Part shown: in pieces, positions 8,432-15,291 of the stretch
Layout of the letters: each line of letters starts with the position of its first letter
Numbering within the stretch: the first letter of the stretch is position 1
Origin: Vannielia litorea
Lineage (GTDB): Bacteria; Pseudomonadota; Alphaproteobacteria; Rhodobacterales; Rhodobacteraceae
Length of the DNA stretch: 64,000 nt
Assembly (NCBI RefSeq): GCF_019801175.1
Contig: NZ_JAHVJR010000001.1
Location: forward strand, 1,178,001-1,242,000
Direction of reading: 5' to 3'
Made by a program: the position numbers and the translations under genes
Notes under the pieces: generated by a model
The model's database searches: none
Seen by the model: the letters and a program-made list of their open reading frames with translations, nothing else
What the model was told of the DNA's origin: nothing

Positions 8432-10804
8432 ATGATTTTCGGACTTGATGGCGTCGAGATCGGCCTGCTGATCGTTCTTCTTTGTCTCTTCGGGGGCATT
8501 CTCTCCGGCTTTCCGGTGGCCTTTGCCATCGGCGGCGCCGGTATCATTTCTTTCGGCATCATCGCGCTGCTCGATGCGCAGGGTGTGCTGATACACCAGG
8601 CAATCGACACGGGCACGGATGCCTACCGCGAGGTGCTTGCAACAGGGGTCCACAGGGACGATGTGAGCACCTTCCGATACCCTGATTTGCCAAGGGTCGA
8701 GGTGCCGCTCTTCGAGGGTGGCTGGGAGCAGGCGATCAACCGGAACCTGTCGTTCGTGGTGAACCGGATGAACGAGCGGGTCTTTGCGGGCCAGAGCATC
8801 GAGACGCTGCTGGCGGTGCTGATGTTCGTGATGATGGGCATCGTGCTCGAGCGCTCGAAGATTGCCGAGGATCTGCTGACCACGATGGCGAAGGTGTTTG
8901 GCCCGCTGCCCGGCGGTCTTGCCGTTTCGGTGGTGGTGGTGGGGGCCTTCCTTGCTGCCTCGACCGGCATCGTCGGCGCGACGGTGGTGACGATGGGCCT
9001 GCTGAGCCTGCCGACCATGCTGCGCAACGGCTATTCGCCGGAGCTCTCGACGGGTGTGATCGCGGCCTCGGGCACGCTGGGCCAGATCATTCCGCCCTCG
9101 ATCGTGATCGTGCTTCTGGGCACGCTTGCGGGCGACCTTTACTCCACGGCGCAGGAGGCACGCGCGCAGTCTGTCGGGTGCTCTGACGCGCTGACGCTGC
9201 TGGGCAAGCCTGCAGTGGTGTCGGTCGGCACGCTGTTTCAGGCGGCGATGCTGCCGGGTGTCATGCTGGCGGGTCTCTACGCGCTCTATGCCTTTGGTTA
9301 CGCGGTGGTGAACCCCTCCAAGGCGCCCTCGGTGCAACTCGAAAGCTCCGCTGGTGGCGAGATCATCACCCGCCGGGAAGGTCTGACGTGGTTCCTTGCA
9401 CTGCCGATCGTGCTGATCGGCGGCGCCGTGCTGCTGGGGCAGGTCGGGGTGATTGGGAGCCAGGTGGTTCGGGCTGTGCAGACCGAGACAAGTGGTGTCG
9501 AAGGTGGCCTGCTGCGGACCAATGTGAGCGAGCAGTGTCAGGCGGCGATGATCGACCTGCACGGTCAGGACCGCTGGGATGCCTCCGTGGCGGCCCGTGC
9601 CGCGGGCGCAGAGGCTGTTGCTGCCGAGGAGGCCGCACCGGCGGACGGCGCAGAGGGCACCGATGAAGCTGCCCCCGAGGCCGCCGCACCGGTGCCGAAC
9701 GCTCCGCCGATCGGCACGGGCGTGGCCACGCTGGCGGTGCTCTTCGGCCTCACGCTGATCGTGGCGCGTGGGGTAGCCCCCTCGGCCAGCCCGGTGCCAC
9801 TGGCTGTGGGCGCTGGGGGCATTGCCCTGATGCTCCTGCTTGATGCCTTCGTGATCCACTCCGGCATGTCGTCGGCGGAGACGCTGGTGATCCTCCTCAT
9901 TCCGCTGATCATCGTGATCTGGGCGATGCGACATGCCGCCGGGCGGCTCTCGCGCAATGAGCTGATCCGGGTGGTCTTCCCGCCGCTGGTGCTGATCGTG
10001 GCCGTGCTCGGGTCGATCCTCGGCGGGATCACCAACCCGACGCCCGCCGCCGCCCTTGGCGCGGCCGGGGCCATCATGCTGGCGGCCTATCGCAAGCTGA
10101 AGGAGGAGGGGCGCTCGGGGCAGGTGATCCTGATCGCGACCTACGCCACCATCCTGATGATCCTCGCCGGGGTGAACTTTGACCTGCGGATCAATCAGGA
10201 AACCGTGACGGTGGTGACTTGGCTGGCCTTCCTCGTGGCGTTCACCGCCTACATGGTCGCCTTCTTCGGCGTGCTCTACGGCGTCTGGGTGCTCTATCGC
10301 GGCTCGGTGATGAGCCCCGTGGTGCGGGAGACGGCGAAGGTGACGAGCATGGTGTTTACCATCCTCATCGGCTCACAGCTGCTGAACCTTGTGGTGATCT
10401 CCTTTGGCGGTGAGCATTACATCCAGCAGTTCCTCAAGAGCTTCGACTCCGAGTTCAAGGTCTTCCTGATCGTTATGCTGGTGATGTTCATCCTCGGCTT
10501 CGTGCTCGACTTCCTTGAGATCATCTACATCGTGGTGCCGATCGTGGGGCCGGTGATCTACGGCGGAACGATGGACCCGAAATGGGTAACGATCATGATC
10601 GCGGTGAACCTGCAGACCAGCTTCCTGACGCCGCCCTTCGGCTTCGCGCTGTTCTACCTGCGCGGGGTGGCACCTCCCCAGGTGACGACCGGGCATATCT
10701 ACCGTGGCGTGGCACCCTTCGTGGTGATCCAGGTGGTCGGTCTGGCACTGCTCTGGGCCTTCCCGGGGATCGTGTCGATCATACCGGACCTGATCCCGAA
10801 CTGA
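8432..10804 (+). CDS. dctM: TRAP transporter large permease (DctM), extended form
   Basis: Transport-channel subunit of the TRAP system. The N-terminal part (LLIVLLCLFGGILSGFPVAF) and central motifs (GAFLAASTGIVGATVVTMGL; SGTLGQIIPPSIVIVLLG) are classic DctM, as is the C-terminal VLDFLEIIYIVVPIVGPVIY and NLQTSFLTPPFGFALFYLRG. At 790 residues it is nearly twice the usual 425-440. The extra length comes from a loop after the first helix (about residues 55-110) and a large middle insertion (about 240-560) holding extra helices and an Ala/Glu/Pro-rich linker (about 386-427). Long DctM proteins of this kind are known in TRAP systems paired with TakP-like receptors. A strong terminator follows. Confidence 0.9.
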   Translation: MIFGLDGVEIGLLIVLLCLFGGILSGFPVAFAIGGAGIISFGIIALLDAQGVLIHQAIDTGTDAYREVLATGVHRDDVSTFRYPDLPRVEVPLFEGGWEQAINRNLSFVVNRMNERVFAGQSIETLLAVLMFVMMGIVLERSKIAEDLLTTMAKVFGPLPGGLAVSVVVVGAFLAASTGIVGATVVTMGLLSLPTMLRNGYSPELSTGVIAASGTLGQIIPPSIVIVLLGTLAGDLYSTAQEARAQSVGCSDALTLLGKPAVVSVGTLFQAAMLPGVMLAGLYALYAFGYAVVNPSKAPSVQLESSAGGEIITRREGLTWFLALPIVLIGGAVLLGQVGVIGSQVVRAVQTETSGVEGGLLRTNVSEQCQAAMIDLHGQDRWDASVAARAAGAEAVAAEEAAPADGAEGTDEAAPEAAAPVPNAPPIGTGVATLAVLFGLTLIVARGVAPSASPVPLAVGAGGIALMLLLDAFVIHSGMSSAETLVILLIPLIIVIWAMRHAAGRLSRNELIRVVFPPLVLIVAVLGSILGGITNPTPAAALGAAGAIMLAAYRKLKEEGRSGQVILIATYATILMILAGVNFDLRINQETVTVVTWLAFLVAFTAYMVAFFGVLYGVWVLYRGSVMSPVVRETAKVTSMVFTILIGSQLLNLVVISFGGEHYIQQFLKSFDSEFKVFLIVMLVMFILGFVLDFLEIIYIVVPIVGPVIYGGTMDPKWVTIMIAVNLQTSFLTPPFGFALFYLRGVAPPQVTTGHIYRGVAPFVVIQVVGLALLWAFPGIVSIIPDLIPN

Positions 10805-10825
10805 TCGTGGGGAGATGGATTTGGA

Positions 10826-10856
10826 AAGGGCGCCTCGCGGGGCGCCCTTTTCTTTT
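10826..10856 (+). terminator. Intrinsic terminator of the TRAP operon
   Basis: AAGGGCGCC (10826-10834) pairs with GGCGCCCTT (10841-10849) over loop TCGCGG and is followed by TTTCTTTT. It lies 21 bases after the dctM stop. Confidence 0.88.
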
Positions 10857-10938
10857 GTGAGAGTGAAGGTGCGTGGCTTTAAGCCCGCCCATCCGGTTCC
10901 GCCGCGCCCGGACCGCGTGAAGGGGGCACGGCGGATAT

Positions 10939-10957
10939 GGTTCGGAGTATCCGAACC
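10939..10957 (-). terminator. Hairpin downstream of bpt
   Basis: GGTTCGG (10939-10945) and CCGAACC (10951-10957) form a perfect seven-base-pair stem with loop AGTAT, about 33 bases beyond the bpt stop in the leftward direction. No T tract follows on either strand, so termination here is only a guess. Confidence 0.35.
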
Positions 10958-10989
10958 AAGCACTGCGATTTGGATTGGGTGTGTCGCGA

Positions 10990-11841
10990 TCAGCGGCGTT
11001 TGGTGGCCGGGCGACTGTCAGGGAGGCGGATGCGGGCGACCTGTTCGGCGATAGGATCGACCGAGAGTGGGTGCATGTCTTCGCGGTGGGCATCGGGGTT
11101 GCCGAGGTCGCGCCAGCTGCCACCCTTATAGATTTCGAGCGCGCCGTAGCTGGCCTTATAGCCCATCTTCGGAGAATCCGGCACCCAGTAGCCGAGGTAG
11201 ACGTAGGGCAGCCCGGCCTCGCGGGCGATGGCGATGTGATCGAGGATGATGTAGCGGCCGAGCGAGTGCTTCTCGAGATCCGGCTCGAAGAAGGAATAGA
11301 CGAGGCTCACGCCGTCTTCGAGCACATCGGTGAGGCAGACGGCGACGAGCTTGTCTTCGCCCGTGTCATTGCCCTCGGCCTCGGCGGGCAGGTGATACTC
11401 GATGACCCGGCTCTTGACCGGGGTCTCCTCGATCATGGCGGCGAACTCGAAGATATCCATATCGGCCATGCCGCCATCGGCGTGGCGCTGGTCGAGATAG
11501 CGGCGGAAGAGGGCATATTGCTCTTCGGTGGCCCAGGGGCTGTTGGCCTTGCGCACCAGTTCTGCGTTGCGGCGGACCACCCGGCGCTGGCTTTTGGAGG
11601 GCGTGAAGTCGGCCACGCGGATGCGGGCGGACATGCAGGCGGAGCAATCGGCGCAGGAAGGACGGTAGAGCACGTTCTGGCTGCGGCGGAAGCCTTGCTG
11701 GGAGAGCGTGTCATTCAGCTTCTCGGCGCCTTCGCCCTGCAGCGCGGTGAAGAGCTTTCGCTCCATCCGGCCCTCAAGGTAAGGGCAGGGCTGCGGGGCC
11801 GTCACGTAGAACTGGGGCGCGATGGGAAGCGTATGGCGCAA
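10990..11841 (-). CDS. bpt: Aspartate/glutamate leucyltransferase (Bpt)
   Basis: Cytoplasmic aminoacyl-tRNA-protein transferase of the bacterial N-end rule pathway. It adds leucine from Leu-tRNA to proteins with N-terminal Asp or Glu, marking them for ClpS/ClpAP. The 283-residue protein has the ATE N-terminal domain with cysteines in PSCADCSACMSARIRVADF and the C-terminal GNAT-like ATE domain (SLGRYIILDHIAIAREAGLP; YLGYWVPDSPKMGYKASYGA). The start is TTG 11841, giving MRHTLPIAPQFYVTAPQPCP, which matches where the family begins; no ATG precedes it in frame. It stands alone, leftward, after the TRAP terminator. Confidence 0.93.
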   Translation of the reverse strand: MRHTLPIAPQFYVTAPQPCPYLEGRMERKLFTALQGEGAEKLNDTLSQQGFRRSQNVLYRPSCADCSACMSARIRVADFTPSKSQRRVVRRNAELVRKANSPWATEEQYALFRRYLDQRHADGGMADMDIFEFAAMIEETPVKSRVIEYHLPAEAEGNDTGEDKLVAVCLTDVLEDGVSLVYSFFEPDLEKHSLGRYIILDHIAIAREAGLPYVYLGYWVPDSPKMGYKASYGALEIYKGGSWRDLGNPDAHREDMHPLSVDPIAEQVARIRLPDSRPATKRR

Positions 11842-11959
11842 GAGGCAGTCTGGCGGTTTGGAGCGGTCTGAAGGACGGTAACAGTGGTATGACGCCGCGC
11901 CAAGCCCCCAGAATGGGGGAGGCGCGGCGAAAATGCTGCCGTGCAGCGAGAACCGCGCG

Positions 11960-12418
11960 TCAGCGGCGGACGGCGGCGCGGTTTATGGCGACGCTGCCCA
12001 GAAGATGGTCACCCAGGCTCTGGCGGCGGGCGGTGGTAAGCATCAGGACGATCGAGATCACCTGCACGAAGAAGGTCGAGATCGCCACCGAGTAGATCAG
12101 CGTATGGATAAACGCCTCGCCGAGGCCGAAGCGCTCGCCCCGGAAGGTACGCATTTCGAGCGACATCAGGCGCATGCCCCATGTGGCTGAGCCCGAAGCG
12201 AGGGTGATGGTGCGGTAGGCGAAGGAGATCACCAGCCATAACAGCGGGTAGAACAGCAGCCCGGTGAAGGCGGTGAAGGGAAGCACCAGCAGGGTCACGA
12301 GGAAGATCATCACCCCGTCGACCAGCCATGCGAAGAAGCGCTTGGCGGGTGTGTCGGCGTAGAACTCGGGGTTCAGCTCCGGGTCGGGGAGGGAAGTGAT
12401 GCTGTCCATGGTGGACAT
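11960..12418 (-). CDS. RDD-family membrane protein
   Basis: A 152-residue integral membrane protein of the RDD family, named for Arg and two Asp residues. AKRFFAWLVDGVMIFLVTLL at the start of helix 1 carries the expected Arg and Asp. Three to four hydrophobic segments follow, and the C-terminus has the typical QVISIVLMLTTARRQSLGDH. ATG 12418 is supported by AAGGAG about nine bases upstream; the frame is open further up but without a binding site. Function of the family is poorly known, with transport or ion handling suggested. It is in line with, but 121 bases after, the DUF2852 gene. Confidence 0.85.
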   Translation of the reverse strand: MSTMDSITSLPDPELNPEFYADTPAKRFFAWLVDGVMIFLVTLLVLPFTAFTGLLFYPLLWLVISFAYRTITLASGSATWGMRLMSLEMRTFRGERFGLGEAFIHTLIYSVAISTFFVQVISIVLMLTTARRQSLGDHLLGSVAINRAAVRR

Positions 12419-12539
12419 GTGCGGTGTCTCCTTGCGGTTTTGAAGTGGGCCCGCCGCGACAGGGGGGATGCGCGGCGGGCCGTTGGGAGGCCAACGCTTG
12501 ATGCGCCGGCCTCGTTCCGTTGTTTGTTGGACGCCGGGC

Positions 12540-13010
12540 TTAGCGCGGCTCGGAGAGCGCGGGCTCGGCACCGGTGTCATCATCCTCGTCATCCGAGGTC
12601 TGGGCGGCCTTTGCACGGTCGTCCATGAAGGCATCGAACTCCTGCTTGTCCTTGGCGGCGCGGAGGCGCTCGAGGAAGCTTTCAAAGGCGTCCTGCTCGT
12701 CTTCGAGGCGGCGCAGGGTTTCGGCCTTGTAGGCGTCGAAGGCGGTGTTGCCCGAGGAGCGGAAGCCGTGGCGACGGTTCATCCGGTGGGCTTCATGGTG
12801 GTGGGAGCGCCGGACGGCGCATTTGCCGGAAAACATGCGTTTGCTCCAGATCATGTATGCGAGAAGGGCGAGACCTACGGGCCAGAAGAAGATGAACCCC
12901 AGCACCATGGCTGCGATCCAGGCTCCCTTGCCACGCTCGTCCAGCCAGCCTTCGGCACGGGCGAACCAGCCGGGCTGGTGCGTGACGGTGGCGGTTTGGG
13001 CGGTGTTCAT
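12540..13010 (-). CDS. DUF2852-family membrane protein
   Basis: A 156-residue protein with one or two N-terminal helices (GAWIAAMVLGFIFFWPVGLA LLAYMIW) followed by a basic, His-rich stretch (RRSHHHEAHRMNRRHGF) and a long charged helix (AYKAETLRRLEDEQDAFESF) ending in an acidic tail. This layout matches DUF2852, a family common in Alphaproteobacteria with no known role. ATG 13010 is preceded by GGAG. Two near-identical inverted repeats lie 29 and 85 bases upstream and may control it. Confidence 0.8.
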   Translation of the reverse strand: MNTAQTATVTHQPGWFARAEGWLDERGKGAWIAAMVLGFIFFWPVGLALLAYMIWSKRMFSGKCAVRRSHHHEAHRMNRRHGFRSSGNTAFDAYKAETLRRLEDEQDAFESFLERLRAAKDKQEFDAFMDDRAKAAQTSDDEDDDTGAEPALSEPR

Positions 13011-13038
13011 CAGGGTATCTCCGTTTCGGTTTTTGTTT

Positions 13039-13057
13039 ATGTGAATGTTTTTCACAT
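13039..13057. promoter_or_regulatory. Operator-like inverted repeat, proximal copy
   Basis: ATGTGAA (13039-13045), five bases, TTCACAT (13051-13057): a perfect seven-base inverted repeat upstream of the DUF2852 gene. A close copy lies 59 bases further upstream. The two share ATGTGAATGTTTTT followed by C or T and ACATT. Spacing resembles a CRP-type TGTGA/TCACA site, but with seven rather than six bases between half-sites. Confidence 0.55.
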
Positions 13058-13094
13058 TACGGGAGATGGGGGCTGGGGAGGTGGGGTTCAAGGG

Positions 13095-13119
13095 TAAATG
13101 TGAATGTTTTTTACATTTA
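13095..13119. promoter_or_regulatory. Operator-like inverted repeat, distal copy
   Basis: TAAATGT (13095-13101) and ACATTTA (13113-13119) form a perfect outer inverted repeat around GAATGTTTTTT. The core matches the proximal copy. It lies between the DUF2852 gene and the end of the next leftward gene, so it most likely belongs to the DUF2852 promoter. Confidence 0.5.
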
Positions 13120-13133
13120 CACGAGAAATGCGG

Positions 13134-13712
13134 TTACTCGCGGCAACCTGTGCCCTCTGGGATAGCGGCGGGGCCGTTCTCGAGGAGCGAATCCACGAGC
13201 GTTTCGGGCAGGGCTACTGCGGCGTTGGAAACCAGTTGGTGGTAGGTTGCGGCCACCATTTCGGGGTTGCTGGTGAAAGAAACGGGCGAGCGCGCAAGGG
13301 TGGAGAGTGTCGCGATTTGCTGAGGCGACGCGTCTTGCGAGGTGGTGCCCCAGTAAGCGGTAAGGGCCGCGGGGAAGCCGATGCAACCGTGCCCGAGATC
13401 GGCGCGGGCGGCCCAGCCTTGCGCAATTTCACTGTCGGACAGGATGAGGCGCAGACCAACGGTTTTGCGCGCCCAGCGGAGTTGGTCCGAGAGGGTCTCG
13501 TGCCCGTCTTCCGGGCCGGTGCCGTTGGCTTGCTCCGCCCGTATGACCAGTTCGCGGAGCATTGGCCCGAAGGTCTCGACTTCGCCCTGCGAGTCCGGCT
13601 CTACGATGGCGATGACGAGCGGCTCCATTCCCGCGGGGATCGGGAGCGGCTTGTCTTGGGCGGCGGCCTGCGAAGTGGCCAGCGCCAAAGCTGCGAGTGC
13701 GGCGCGGATCAT
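13134..13712 (-). CDS. Secreted protein of unknown function
   Basis: A 192-residue product with a clear Sec signal peptide (MIRAALAALALATSQAAAQD). The mature part is rich in acidic residues and helices and has two cysteines, in LGHGCIGFP and near the end (GTGCRE), which could form a disulfide in the periplasm. No domain recognised. Its ATG overlaps the stop of the YbaK-type gene by four bases, so both are co-translated from one leftward mRNA. Confidence 0.75.
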   Translation of the reverse strand: MIRAALAALALATSQAAAQDKPLPIPAGMEPLVIAIVEPDSQGEVETFGPMLRELVIRAEQANGTGPEDGHETLSDQLRWARKTVGLRLILSDSEIAQGWAARADLGHGCIGFPAALTAYWGTTSQDASPQQIATLSTLARSPVSFTSNPEMVAATYHQLVSNAAVALPETLVDSLLENGPAAIPEGTGCRE

Positions 13713-14179
13713 TGGGTGAACTCGGTCGGCGCGGCCTCCGCCAGCCGGCCCATCTCGGCCGGGGCGATCTCGAAGATGTGGCGCGGGGTGCCGGCTGCGG
13801 CCCAGACGGAGGGAAACTCCGTAAGGCGTGGGTCGAGGAAGGCTGTTGGCGCGGTCAGGTGGCCGATCGGGGCGACGCCGCCGATGGCGAAGCCGGTGAT
13901 GTCGCGCACGGCCTTGCCATCAGCGCGGGTGAGCGGCTCGCCTGCCGCCGCGCTGGCTTTGGCCGGATCGACCTGATTGCCGCCTGCGGTGAGAAAGAGG
14001 TAAAGCGCGCCGCTCGTCTCCCCGGCGAAGATGATCGACTTGGCGATCTGGTCGATCTCGCAGCCCGCGGCCGCTGCGGCCTCGGCGGCCGTGCGGGTGC
14101 TTTCGGGCATTTCGCGCGTCGTGTCGGGCAGGCCTGCGGCTTCGAGTGCAGCGCGGACGCGCTTGAGGGATTTTGACAT
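13709..14179 (-). CDS. YbaK/EbsC-family aminoacyl-tRNA deacylase
   Basis: A 156-residue cytoplasmic protein of the YbaK/ProX editing superfamily, which hydrolyses mischarged tRNAs such as Cys-tRNA(Pro) or Ala-tRNA(Pro). Family features: the Lys in IDQIAKSIIF, YLFLTAGGNQVDPAKASAA, and the glycine-rich loop ITGFAIGGVAPIGH. It is a stand-alone domain, so it acts in trans. The exact substrate cannot be read from the sequence. First gene of a two-gene unit with the secreted unknown protein. Confidence 0.88.
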   Translation of the reverse strand: MSKSLKRVRAALEAAGLPDTTREMPESTRTAAEAAAAAGCEIDQIAKSIIFAGETSGALYLFLTAGGNQVDPAKASAAAGEPLTRADGKAVRDITGFAIGGVAPIGHLTAPTAFLDPRLTEFPSVWAAAGTPRHIFEIAPAEMGRLAEAAPTEFTQ

Positions 14180-14241
14180 GCTCGGGCCTCGTTTGGTGGG
14201 TTTGCGCCCACCCTACGCGGCGCGGGCGCGGCGGCAAGTGG

Positions 14242-15171
14242 CTATGCCGCGCCCAGCCAGACGATATAGGCGGCGTAGGGCGCGACCAGTGCCACGCCTT
14301 CCTTGCGGGTGATGCGCCAGCCGGTGGTGGCGAGAAAGAGCATCAGCGCGGTGGCGGCGAGCATGACCATGGCATCGGGGATCATGGCGGTTGCATCCAG
14401 CGGGGCCGGGGCGAGCAGGGCGGTGGCGCCGAGAATGCCAAGGATGTTGTAAATGTTGGAGCCCAGCACGTTGCCCAGCGCCAGTTCGGGCTGACCTTTG
14501 CGGGCGGCCATGATGGAAGTGACAAGCTCGGGCAGGGAGGTGCCGACGGCAACGATGGTGAGGCCGATCACCGCCTCGGAGACACCGAGCGTGGTGGCAA
14601 GGTCAATCGCGCCGGAGACGAGAAACCGGGCGCCCAGCAGAGTCAGGGCGATGCCGACGGCGGTGAGGGCGAACGCCGCGACGGGCGAGAGCGTGCGGGC
14701 GCCGGTTTCAAGCTCAGGATCGGGGCCTTCGGCGGCTTCGGTCTTCCATGCATAGACGAGGTAGGCCACCAGACCGGCGAGGAGCAGCACGCCGGAGAGG
14801 CGGGTGAAGCTGCCGGCCATGGCAAGCCCGAGGCAGGCAAGTGTGGCCAGCATGACCGCCGCGCCATCGCGCAGCAATGCGGCGCGGCGCACGACGATGG
14901 GTGCCATCAGAGCGGCGGCACCGAGGATCAGCAGGGCGTTGGCGATGTTGGAGCCGATGACGTTGCCCAGCGCGATATCGGGCGCGCCGGAGTAGGCCGC
15001 CTGAAGCGAGGTAAAAAGTTCGGGCGTGGAGGTGCCGAAGCCGACCACGGTCAGGCCGACGAAAAGCGGTGAGAGGCCGAGCCGCAGAGAGAGCGCAACC
15101 GCGCCGCGCAGCAGGACTTCGCCGCCAAGGATCAGCAGAGCGAGGCCGGCGGCCAGAGTGAGGAAAAGCAT
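14242..15171 (-). CDS. Calcium/sodium antiporter (CaCA family)
   Basis: Inner-membrane cation exchanger, 309 residues, with about ten helices arranged as two inverted repeats. The alpha motifs are plain: VGFGTSTPELFTSLQAAYSG with GNVIGSNIANALLILG in the first half, and VAVGTSLPELVTSIMAARKG with GNVLGSNIYNILGILG in the second, containing the ion-binding Glu residues. A long acidic loop (KTEAAEGPDPELETG) joins the halves. I prefer ATG 15171, with TTGAGG ten bases upstream, over TTG 15186. YrbG-like. Leftward, 62 bases before the YbaK-type gene, divergent from glnE. Confidence 0.92.
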   Translation of the reverse strand: MLFLTLAAGLALLILGGEVLLRGAVALSLRLGLSPLFVGLTVVGFGTSTPELFTSLQAAYSGAPDIALGNVIGSNIANALLILGAAALMAPIVVRRAALLRDGAAVMLATLACLGLAMAGSFTRLSGVLLLAGLVAYLVYAWKTEAAEGPDPELETGARTLSPVAAFALTAVGIALTLLGARFLVSGAIDLATTLGVSEAVIGLTIVAVGTSLPELVTSIMAARKGQPELALGNVLGSNIYNILGILGATALLAPAPLDATAMIPDAMVMLAATALMLFLATTGWRITRKEGVALVAPYAAYIVWLGAA

Positions 15172-15291
15172 GGGAGAAAACCTCAAAGGGGGCTTGGGCG
15201 GATATCATGGGGCGCAGGGCCTGCTACAAGGGGGGAGCGTGGGTTTATTTGCACCCGTTGACGGTGCCGCACGGGCGGGAGAAGAAGACAC

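Noticed and set aside
8417..9934. 505-codon minus-strand open frame
   Set aside because: Antisense to dctM; composition (long His/Arg/Gln runs) is that of reverse-read membrane protein codons.
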